Below are positions 1 through 7,261 of a DNA stretch of 64,000 bases, piece after piece. Source of the DNA: CAYPNF01 sp964411985 (GTDB lineage Bacteria; Verrucomicrobiota; Verrucomicrobiia; Limisphaerales; J093); contig CAYPNF010000029.1 of the NCBI GenBank assembly GCA_964411985.1, forward strand, positions 44,174 through 108,173, given 5' to 3'. Below the pieces are notes generated by a model. The model saw nothing but the letters and a program-made list of their open reading frames with translations. It did not search any database and was not told the DNA's origin. Within the stretch, counting starts at the first letter, position 1, and the number at the start of each line of letters is the position of its first letter. Position numbers and translations under genes: made by a program.

Positions 1-1
1 C

Positions 2-448
2 GGCACCTATATTCCGGAATTCAACGCGCCGAAGTACAGCGACCAGAAGAACCATCGCATGCGAGCGGTCGTAAACGGCACGACGGTGAAACTCTATCTG
101 GATGGAATTCTCGGAGTGGAAGTTCCCTTCCCCTTCAGCCAAGGCCTCACCTTCGGCTTCGGCTCCTACGTGAACTTCGGAAACAACGGCAACAACATCG
201 TGACCGGCCTCTGGGATAACGCGCAGGTGCAGGGATTCCCGGCAGCACCTCCTCAAACGCGACTGTCGATCGCACAACAAGGCCTCAATGTCGTGATTTC
301 CTGGACAGGTACAGGAACGCTGCAGCAGGCCGATGCACTCGCCAACCCCACCGCCTGGAAGGATGTCACCCCCGCACCCACCGGCAACAGCCTAACGATC
401 ACACCGACCGGCCAGGATAAGCAGCGATATTATCGGGTGCGCCAATAG
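2..448 (+). CDS. C-terminal part of a secreted LamG-like protein (5' truncated by window edge)
   Basis: The frame is open from base 2, so the gene begins before the window; the ATG at 59 is internal. The visible 148 residues start with the end of a concanavalin-like (LamG/DUF1080 type) jelly roll, with a 'YLDG' strand and a glycine/asparagine-rich loop followed by 'GLWDNAQV'. After a Pro-rich linker comes a ~65-residue Ig/FN3-like module ending in YYRVRQ. Such terminal modules recur in secreted verrucomicrobial proteins, and similar tails end the two BspA-like proteins at 54-56 kb. The likely role is carbohydrate or surface binding outside the cell. The catalytic or targeting part is not visible. 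A strong hairpin lies 58 bases after the stop. Confidence 0.75.
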   Translation, partial: GTYIPEFNAPKYSDQKNHRMRAVVNGTTVKLYLDGILGVEVPFPFSQGLTFGFGSYVNFGNNGNNIVTGLWDNAQVQGFPAAPPQTRLSIAQQGLNVVISWTGTGTLQQADALANPTAWKDVTPAPTGNSLTITPTGQDKQRYYRVRQ

Positions 449-664
449 GTTTCGTCGGGCATCGTCCCGTGCCTCGAACTAGAAAGGTGCACTCCCTGTT
501 TATGGACTCCCGGAGTGGTCGAACTCCGGGAGTTCCCCGGTGGTGTTTTACCCCATTGTTCACGCGGGCTTAGAGAGCAGTTCAGCCATTAGTAGCGGAT
601 CATCCGGTTGGCGGGTTGGGGGCACCGCGATTCGCATTGACGTCTTCCCGATCGAGCCGACACG
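449..664. other. Intergenic region with one hairpin
   Basis: These 216 bases hold the hairpin at 506-533 and no coding frame I can support. No clear promoter for the downstream gene was recognised. Confidence 0.6.
506..533 (+). terminator. Perfect 11-bp hairpin after the first gene
   Basis: ACTCCCGGAGT and ACTCCGGGAGT pair perfectly around a 6-base loop (GGTCGA). It lies 58 bases past the stop at 448. Only a weak T stretch follows (545-548), so this is a probable but not textbook intrinsic terminator. It could also act as a stem protecting the mRNA end. Confidence 0.5.
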
Positions 665-1810
665 ATGTCACGCACCATGAATCGACGCGCCTTCCTTGCG
701 CAGTTCGCCGCGGTTACTGCTGCCGCTCCGCTGGTCTTGAAACCCCAAGCCCGTGCCACGGCCCAGAGGACTCCCCGCGAAAACGCAACGTCGGCCCGCA
801 CCTTCCTCTCGCGCCTTCAGCCTGCGGTGGTCGGTGGCGGCTTTGAGTTGCCTGATTATTGGGTCTGGTGTGGGGCCCCTATTCGCGGGGAAGACAAACG
901 TTATCACCTCTTCGCGTCGCGGGTGCCGAAGAGCCTTGTGTTTCACCCGCACTGGCTTTTCTGCTCGGAGATCGTTCGCGCTGAATCGGATACCCCCGTC
1001 GGACCTTATCGCCTCGCCGAGGTCGCGCTTCCGCCTCGGGGCGGCGATTTCTTCGACGCCCGCAGCACCCACAACCCGCATATTCGGAAGGTCGGCGACA
1101 CCTACCTACTGCTCTACATGGGCACCAACTATGACGGTCCCACGCCGACGCCGGAGCACGCCGAGGTCTGGCGCTCGCCGCGCTACTTGGCTACGTGGGC
1201 GCGCAAACGCATCGGCCTCGCCACGAGCAAGAGCGTGCGAGGACCCTGGAAACGCCTCGATACCCCGCTGCTCGAACCGCGCGCAGGAGAGTGGGATTCC
1301 ATCGCCACCACCAACCCCTCGCTTTGCCCGTTGCCCGACGGCTCGTTCCTGCTGGCCTACAAATCGCGCAGGGAGAACCTTGGCAACCTGCAGGTCGGCG
1401 TCGCGCACGCGCCCCATTATGCCGGCCCCTGGAAACGTCAACCCAAGCCTTGGCTCTTCCGTGGCCAACCCGCGCATGTAGAGGATCCATTCCTCTGGTA
1501 CGAGGACGGTCGTGTTCAAGCACTGATGAAGGACATGACGGGCGAGATCTGCGGCGAGAAGTTTGCTGGGGTGCATGTCACCAGCGCGGACGGTCTCGAG
1601 TGGGACTTTGACCGCGCGACGCTCGCGTATACTCGCAAGGTCCACTGGAGCGATGGGCGCACCACCCAACAAGGGTTCCTCGAACGTCCGCAGCTCCTTA
1701 TCGAGGATGGCGTTCCGACACACCTCTTCTGTGCCACCGCGGAGGGCCCTGGCATAGACCTGAAGGACGCCACACGTACGTGGAACGTCCCGTTCCCACT
1801 GGCGAAATAG
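665..1810 (+). CDS. Tat-exported GH43-like five-bladed beta-propeller glycosidase
   Basis: 381 residues. The N-terminus carries a twin-arginine signal (Arg-Arg-Ala-Phe-Leu at residues 6-10, then an Ala-rich hydrophobic stretch), so the folded protein is probably exported. The body reads like the GH43/GH32/GH68 propeller superfamily: a 'HNPHIRKVGDTYLLLYMG' blade at about residues 135-152, then 'GPWKR', 'NPSLCPLPDGSFLLAYKS' and 'VEDPFLWYEDG' blade motifs, the last typical of the propeller acid residues. Expected role: exo-hydrolysis of plant or algal glycans in the periplasm. The exact substrate cannot be read. The alternative start at 677 would shorten the signal by four residues but keep the twin arginine. 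It begins a run of plus-strand carbohydrate-active genes. Confidence 0.7.
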   Translation: MSRTMNRRAFLAQFAAVTAAAPLVLKPQARATAQRTPRENATSARTFLSRLQPAVVGGGFELPDYWVWCGAPIRGEDKRYHLFASRVPKSLVFHPHWLFCSEIVRAESDTPVGPYRLAEVALPPRGGDFFDARSTHNPHIRKVGDTYLLLYMGTNYDGPTPTPEHAEVWRSPRYLATWARKRIGLATSKSVRGPWKRLDTPLLEPRAGEWDSIATTNPSLCPLPDGSFLLAYKSRRENLGNLQVGVAHAPHYAGPWKRQPKPWLFRGQPAHVEDPFLWYEDGRVQALMKDMTGEICGEKFAGVHVTSADGLEWDFDRATLAYTRKVHWSDGRTTQQGFLERPQLLIEDGVPTHLFCATAEGPGIDLKDATRTWNVPFPLAK

Positions 1811-2086
1811 AACCTCATTCCTTCTGCCCTCCGCACCTCTGTGGGTTGGTGCTGGTGATGAGTCACCAGGTGAGATTCAGCCAAGAAATAGAGTGAACTA
1901 TCCTAGCCGCTCGGTGTGGAAAGTCTATCCTCTCCGGGTATGCAAAAGTGCGTGCTTCAGCGTCGCATCGTGGGCGAGGCTTGGGTCTGTGGATTGTGCG
2001 GTCCGTCCCTCGTGGTCGGACCGCCGCTCAAGATCGGCGACATCAAGGGCTACCCAACCCTGGCGGACCCTACTTCACCTTCCTGC
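1811..2086. other. Intergenic region, nothing recognised
   Basis: 276 bases between two plus-strand genes. The downstream frame is open back to 1916 but that part has no protein-like character. A 6-bp inverted repeat (GGTCCG/CGGACC) lies at about 2009-2031. I see no RNA gene or clear promoter. Confidence 0.5.
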
Positions 2087-3862
2087 ATGAACTCCCTGCC
2101 CTCCTGGGTCCTCCGCCCTTTGTCGATCGTCAGTTTGCCGATGGCGCTGGCTTTCTGCCTCCTCAACGCGACCGTCGGTGCCGAACCTTCGCTCCATTAC
2201 TCCGTGAGCTGGGTGGGTAACTCTTTTTCCGGCGCAAGCCAGAAATGGGTGCAGAACTTTCTCATCCACACAAAAGTCCAGCCCGACGGAACCGTGAACA
2301 CCTGGAGCCATTGGGACGAGGGCGGAAAGAAGTTTGGGGTGTACAAGGACGGCGACGTCATCGGCAACACGAACGTGAATCCAAACAGTCTGGAGACGCA
2401 CGACCAGCTGGGCCGGCTCTGGAAAGTGGAGGTCGAATACACTGACCCAAAGCATCAGGAGTGGGAGTTCGTTCCCAAGGGCATTACCTGTGACGGCAAA
2501 GCGGTGACGTTCCCTGAGCTTTTCCAGCCCATGGCGCTCGCGCTTGCCAACGATGCTTCGCTGATGATCGCCGACTCCGGCACGGGACCGCGGCAACAGG
2601 TGCTGTTCTACGACGTGACCGATGCGAGTCAGCCGAAGCTCAAGCGCACTTTCGGAGAACGCGGCGGCATCGGCTCCGGCAAGCCCGGCGAGATCATCCC
2701 CACGAAGTTCTGGGGGATCCGTGGACTTGGCATGGACGCCGCCAGTAATCTGTACGTCGCGATGAGCGAACAGGGTTCCGTGCTCCGTTCCTTCACACCG
2801 GAGGGCAAGCTGCGCTGGGAACTGCATGGCGAATTCTTCTGTGACGTTGCGGCAGCCGATCCAGCAGACGACGCGACGACCGTCTGGGGCATTCAGGAAC
2901 GCTACGCCATGGATTGGTCAAAGCCGCCTGGAAGCGACTCGAAATGGGTGAGTTACACGCTCGACCGCCACAAGTATCCGAACGACCCGCGCGGCCTCAT
3001 GCACGTGAAGCAGCAGGGCGAACACGGGCTGACCTCGCCTCAAATTGTTTACCTCAACGGCCGGCGGTTCATGTTCGTTGGCGGCATGTTCGCCAGCAAC
3101 TTCATCAATATCTTCCGCTTTGATGGCGAGATGGCGATTCCCTCCGGCCTGATTCTCCAATGGGGCAACAACCTCTATAACACCGACCTCCGGTGGCCGC
3201 CTTACAAACCGGCCGGCGTAACTTCTATCTGGCGCGACATGAACGGCGATGGTGACTACCAGGCGGAAGAGTTCGCGCCGAACACCGCGCTCGTAAAACC
3301 CGGCCCTTTCTGGGTGGATAAGAAAGGCAACATCTGGATGGCCTACGGTTTCTTCCGCTACGATTTCCAAGGCCTCGACGCGCAGGACAATCCGATCTAC
3401 TCCAGCGACAAAGTGACGGTGCTCGACAAGCCGATGGGGGTGAACAAGATCGCGCGCGTCTGCTATCTCGATGACACCGACACGCTCATCGTCGCCGAGG
3501 AAGGCAGCGACATGCGCCACATCACTCGGGTGTTCGTCTGCAAGGGATACCTGGCTGGGAATCGCGAAACGGTTTCGTTCGTCTCCGGTGCAGGCAAGGA
3601 AGCAGCCTGCGTCACTGCTGTAGGTGACTTCGCCTTCACCGGAGTATGGAAGGAACGCGGACGCATCTGGGTGAACCGCCTCAGTGACGGAGCGGAAGTG
3701 GGAGTATTCGAGCCAGGTCCGACCGTCGGCGGCGTGGAAAACACGGGCTGGATCGATGTATTGACCGGCATCAACGCGTTCAGGCGCAGCAACGGTGAAT
3801 ATCTTGTCTTCGTCGAGGAGAACTACAAGGCCAAGTCCCTCATCTACCGTTGGAGGCCGTGA
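2087..3862 (+). CDS. Secreted NHL/SMP-30-like beta-propeller protein of unknown function
   Basis: 591 residues from the ATG at 2087, chosen because it opens a Sec signal peptide (hydrophobic 'MALAFCLLNATVGAEP'). The frame runs upstream to 1916 without coding character. The mature protein has repeated propeller-like strands ('ALALANDASLMIADSG', 'GLGMDAASNLYVAMSEQG', 'NIWMAYGFFRYD', 'TLIVAEEG') like those of NHL or gluconolactonase-type propellers, and a Ca-binding-like 'DMNGDGDYQ' loop near residue 387. No catalytic set is recognised. Such proteins sit in glycan-degradation clusters of Verrucomicrobiota and Planctomycetota and may bind or process sugar lactones. The role here is inferred from neighbours only. 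Confidence 0.6.
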   Translation: MNSLPSWVLRPLSIVSLPMALAFCLLNATVGAEPSLHYSVSWVGNSFSGASQKWVQNFLIHTKVQPDGTVNTWSHWDEGGKKFGVYKDGDVIGNTNVNPNSLETHDQLGRLWKVEVEYTDPKHQEWEFVPKGITCDGKAVTFPELFQPMALALANDASLMIADSGTGPRQQVLFYDVTDASQPKLKRTFGERGGIGSGKPGEIIPTKFWGIRGLGMDAASNLYVAMSEQGSVLRSFTPEGKLRWELHGEFFCDVAAADPADDATTVWGIQERYAMDWSKPPGSDSKWVSYTLDRHKYPNDPRGLMHVKQQGEHGLTSPQIVYLNGRRFMFVGGMFASNFINIFRFDGEMAIPSGLILQWGNNLYNTDLRWPPYKPAGVTSIWRDMNGDGDYQAEEFAPNTALVKPGPFWVDKKGNIWMAYGFFRYDFQGLDAQDNPIYSSDKVTVLDKPMGVNKIARVCYLDDTDTLIVAEEGSDMRHITRVFVCKGYLAGNRETVSFVSGAGKEAACVTAVGDFAFTGVWKERGRIWVNRLSDGAEVGVFEPGPTVGGVENTGWIDVLTGINAFRRSNGEYLVFVEENYKAKSLIYRWRP

Positions 3863-3962
3863 AATCGAGTCTGCAAGCCCTTAGGAGTCCAGCCAATGTT
3901 GAATCACCAGACCTAACTGCGTGGAGCGATGACCACCGACTCCGCGTCAACACCGTAATCCC

Positions 3963-5405
3963 ATGAAGCGTCTCGACCTCCTTCTTTCGTTGCTCATCCT
4001 CTTGGGCCTGGGCGGGACTCCGTCTTTGTTCGCCGCCGAAACCCGCTGGCTGCCAGACGCCAAACCCCGGCTATTCGTCCTCACCGACATCTCCAACGAA
4101 CCGGACGACGAGGAATCCCTCGTGCGCCTGCTCGCCTACGCCAACGAGTTCGACCTCGATGGGCTCGTCGCCACCACGTCCACCTGGCTGCGGAACACCA
4201 CGCGCGTGGATTTGATTCACCGCCAGCTCGACGCCTACGGGCAAGTTCGCGACCGTTTGCTCCAGCATGCGCCGGGCTTTCCAGAGAAGGGACGATTGCG
4301 CGCCGTCACTGCCGTCGGCCAGGCGCAGTATGGCATGGCGGCGGTGGGTGACGGCAAGGCCACCGCCGGCTCGCGCTTGCTGCTAAACGCCGCTGAGCGG
4401 CCCGATGAACGTCCGCTGTGGGTCAGCGTCTGGGGTGGCGCCAACACCCTGGCCCAGGCGTTGTCCGATGCCCGCAGGGAACGCACGCCGGAGGCGTTGA
4501 AGAACTTGGTTGCCAAACTGCGGGTTTATACCATCTCCGATCAGGATGATGCGGGCCCCTGGCTGCGCCGGGAGTTTCCCGGTTTGTTCTACATCGTCTC
4601 GCCCAGCACGACGGACTGGAAGGAATACTGGCGCGCGACCTGGACGGGCATCAGCGGCGACCGGCATTACCGCAACGGCCCACGGCACATGTTTCATCTC
4701 GTGGACAATCCGTGGCTGGAAGAAAACATCATCCAGGACCACGGCCCGCTCGGCGCACTCTATCCCAAAATGGCCTACATCATGGAAGGCGACACACCAT
4801 CGTTCCTCGGCCTCATCAACAACGGCCTGGGGTGGCACCTTAGTCCGGCCAATGGCGGCTGGGGCGGGCGCTACGCGTTGTATCAAGCCCACGGTGAAAC
4901 CCGCCCGATTTGGACCAACAACCAGGACAGCCGCGACACCGCAACCGCCGACAACGGCCAGACTGAATGCACCGACATGGCCACCATTTGGCGTTGGCGC
5001 GAGCATTTTCAACACGACTTCGCTGCGCGCATGGACTGGTGTGTGGCCCATGAATTCAGGAAAGCCAACCACCCTCCGATTGCGGTACTGAATGACGACA
5101 CGACGAAGCGCGTGCTGGAGCTGACCGCCAAGCCCGGTGAGACAGTGGAACTTGCTTCCAAAGGCTCAGGTGACCCCGACGGCGATGCCTTCACCTGCAC
5201 GTGGTTTGTCTATCGCGAAGCGGGCACGTTCCCGGGCGAAGTCAGGCTCGCTGCAACCCGCGGCGAGACGACGAGTCTGCGGGTTCCCGCGCTGGATGCG
5301 AAGGAGCCGGGCAATCCCACCCTGCATGTCATTCTCACCATCTCGGACCACGGCACCCCTGCGCTGGTTGCCTATCGCCGCGCGGTCATCACGGTCAAAC
5401 CATGA
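3963..5405 (+). CDS. Secreted DUF1593 (nucleoside-hydrolase-like) protein
   Basis: 480 residues with a clear Sec signal (residues 1-24 ending in FAA). Residues ~34-345 match the DUF1593 pattern: 'RLFVLTDISNEPDDEESLVRL' resembles the N-terminal Asp cluster of nucleoside hydrolases, and 'ISDQDDAGPWLRREFP' and 'HPPIAVLND' blocks follow. Residues ~375-478 form a second Ig/PKD-like domain with 'GSGDPDGD'. DUF1593 proteins are found next to plant-polymer hydrolases; the exact reaction is not known to me. It ends at a TGA overlapping the next gene's ATG (ATGA at 5402-5405), which implies translational coupling with the DUF4038 protein. Confidence 0.75.
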   Translation: MKRLDLLLSLLILLGLGGTPSLFAAETRWLPDAKPRLFVLTDISNEPDDEESLVRLLAYANEFDLDGLVATTSTWLRNTTRVDLIHRQLDAYGQVRDRLLQHAPGFPEKGRLRAVTAVGQAQYGMAAVGDGKATAGSRLLLNAAERPDERPLWVSVWGGANTLAQALSDARRERTPEALKNLVAKLRVYTISDQDDAGPWLRREFPGLFYIVSPSTTDWKEYWRATWTGISGDRHYRNGPRHMFHLVDNPWLEENIIQDHGPLGALYPKMAYIMEGDTPSFLGLINNGLGWHLSPANGGWGGRYALYQAHGETRPIWTNNQDSRDTATADNGQTECTDMATIWRWREHFQHDFAARMDWCVAHEFRKANHPPIAVLNDDTTKRVLELTAKPGETVELASKGSGDPDGDAFTCTWFVYREAGTFPGEVRLAATRGETTSLRVPALDAKEPGNPTLHVILTISDHGTPALVAYRRAVITVKP

Positions 5406-6949
5406 AACCTTCCCCTCCTGCCATTCCTGTTGCTCACATGAGCCGCAACTGCTTCAACGGGGAACGACCACGGTTCGGAAGACGTTTTCCGTGCCTTCTA
5501 GTGGCGTTCCTTCTATTCGCCAGCCTGGGCCTCCTCGCGCCACCTTCCCTGTCGGCGGCGAGTTCCGCAAGCTCCACCCAACTGCGGGCTTCGGAGAACC
5601 GTCGTTTCCTGGTCACGATCGGCGGCAAACCGTTCTTCTGGCTAGGCGACACGGCGTGGGAACTGTTTCACCGGCTGGACCGCGCGGAAGCAAGCCTCTA
5701 CCTGCGCGACCGCGCCGCCAAAGGCTTCACCGTCATTCAAGCCGTGGGGCTAGCGGAGTTGAACGGACTCGTCGAACCCAACCGGTACGGGCACTTACCG
5801 CTGGAGAATCAGGATCCCGCGCGCCCCGCCGTGAAGGCCGGCCCCGACAACGATTACTGGGATTTCGTGGACGCGACCCTGGATGAGGCGACGCGCTGGG
5901 GTCTCTATGTGGGCTTCCTGCCCACCTGGGGCAGCTATGTGACGTCGTCGGCGTTCGACGGCAAGGTCAACGGCATCTTCAACGTGACGAACGCGCTGGC
6001 TTACGGGCAATTCCTCGGCACGCGCTACCGCGACCGCGCGAACCTCATCTGGATTCTGGGCGGTGACAAAGCGCCGTCCACGCCCGAAGCCTTGGCCGTC
6101 TGGCGCGCGATGGCCCGAGGCATCACCCTCGGCATGTCCGGCAAGGAGGATGACGACGCCGTGTTGATGACCTATCACACTTCAGGGCCGGGGCATGTCT
6201 CGGATTACATCCACGACGAGCCGTGGTTGGATTTCACCTCCGCCCAGTCGAGTCACGGGGATCTCGTCGAAAGTTGGCGGTTCATCGAGAAGCACTGGCA
6301 GCGGCAGCCGATCAAGCCGGTGATCGACCTTGAATCAAGCTACCCGGACGCCCTGATTCCCGCCGCTTGGCTGCCCGAAGCCATGCGCGCGGCGCATCGG
6401 TCCACCCAGCCATCCAATGACGACCACGCACGCCGCGCAGCGTATTGGGCGGTGTTTGCCGGAGCTTTCGGACATACCTACGGCCATAACTCCATCTGGC
6501 AAATGTATGCGCCGCCTCGCAAACCGATCCTGGACCCGAAGCTCACCTGGCGTGAAGCCCTCGACGCGCCGAGCGCACGACAGATGGGTTATCTTCGGCG
6601 ACTCATCGAGTCGCGACCCATGCTCGACCGCGTGCCCGACCAGTCGATGCTTGTGGGTGGTGCGGGGGAAGGCGCGGAGCATCGGCGTGCCCTGCGCGGT
6701 GGGGATTACGCGATGATTTATACGCCCACACGCCGCGCGCTGGAAATCCAGCTGGGCAAGATCAGCGGCGCTAAAGTCAGGGTCTCGTGGTTCAATCCCC
6801 GCACTGGCGAAGTCAGCTGGATCGGCGAGCATGCGAACCAGGATCAGCGCACCTTTGAACCTCCCGGCAACGGCGATTGGGTGCTCCTGCTCGATAACGC
6901 AGCCAAGGGCTTCGCGTTGTTGCCGCAGAACCCGGAAAAGGCCAAATGA
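5402..6949 (+). CDS. Secreted DUF4038 / GH140 apiosidase-like glycosidase
   Basis: 515 residues from the ATG at 5402, which overlaps the previous stop as ATGA; an in-frame ATG at 5438 is the alternative. A positively charged stretch and a hydrophobic helix (residues ~30-50) form a long signal peptide. The catalytic domain starts with 'FFWLGDTAWELFHRL' (about residue 75), the hallmark of DUF4038 TIM barrels, and carries 'ANLIWILGGDK' and 'YDPSL'-like DLESSYPD segments. The C-terminus ('SWFNPRTGEVSWIG...DWVLLLDN') matches the putative collagen-binding domain that usually accompanies DUF4038. Family members include GH140 apiosidases that act on rhamnogalacturonan II side chains. That substrate is only a suggestion here. 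Confidence 0.8.
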   Translation: MKPSPPAIPVAHMSRNCFNGERPRFGRRFPCLLVAFLLFASLGLLAPPSLSAASSASSTQLRASENRRFLVTIGGKPFFWLGDTAWELFHRLDRAEASLYLRDRAAKGFTVIQAVGLAELNGLVEPNRYGHLPLENQDPARPAVKAGPDNDYWDFVDATLDEATRWGLYVGFLPTWGSYVTSSAFDGKVNGIFNVTNALAYGQFLGTRYRDRANLIWILGGDKAPSTPEALAVWRAMARGITLGMSGKEDDDAVLMTYHTSGPGHVSDYIHDEPWLDFTSAQSSHGDLVESWRFIEKHWQRQPIKPVIDLESSYPDALIPAAWLPEAMRAAHRSTQPSNDDHARRAAYWAVFAGAFGHTYGHNSIWQMYAPPRKPILDPKLTWREALDAPSARQMGYLRRLIESRPMLDRVPDQSMLVGGAGEGAEHRRALRGGDYAMIYTPTRRALEIQLGKISGAKVRVSWFNPRTGEVSWIGEHANQDQRTFEPPGNGDWVLLLDNAAKGFALLPQNPEKAK

Positions 6950-6973
6950 TTCGCGACGGAGACCCTAACCTAA

Positions 6974-7261
6974 GTCCATCAGCCCCGCGAGCGGCGCAGC
7001 TTCGCGGTCCAGGGCAACGAAGGCAGCACGATGAGCCGCACCACGAACGGCTGGGTGCAGCAATGGCTGCTGAACTTCGGGCCGGCGAAGAAGGTGTTCC
7101 CGAACTGGTTCGACTGGCCGGTGAGCGAGCAATACATCGACTTCGGCCGCTATCCGCTGCCCAACGAGAACTGCTTCAATCAAACCACCGTGCCCGCCGC
7201 GTGCTACTGGTTTTGCCTCGCGACTCGGGCCACACAAAACGGAACTCCACTCCCCTCATGA
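6974..7261 (+). pseudogene. C-terminal stub of a lost gene, still overlapping the next start
   Basis: After a stop at 6971 the frame is open to a TGA at 7259-7261. Residues from about 'SFAVQGNEGSTMSRTTNGWV' onward look like genuine protein: Trp-, Phe- and Pro-rich with 'FPNWFDWPVSEQYIDFGRYP'. The only internal ATG (7031) would give 76 residues with no signal or domain start. The TGA overlaps the ATG of the next gene as ATGA, the same arrangement as at 5402. I read this as the surviving 3' end of a larger operon gene whose 5' part was deleted. The original family is not recognised; it may have been another secreted glycan-acting protein. Confidence 0.5.

Noticed and set aside
1916..2086. Upstream extension of the propeller gene
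   Set aside because: No protein-like composition; a signal peptide starts at 2087.
6946..7257. Longer start of the hydrolase gene at 6946
   Set aside because: The extra 104 residues are Arg/Glu/Ala-rich without sense, while a signal peptide begins at 7258; the other frame there holds the gene stub.
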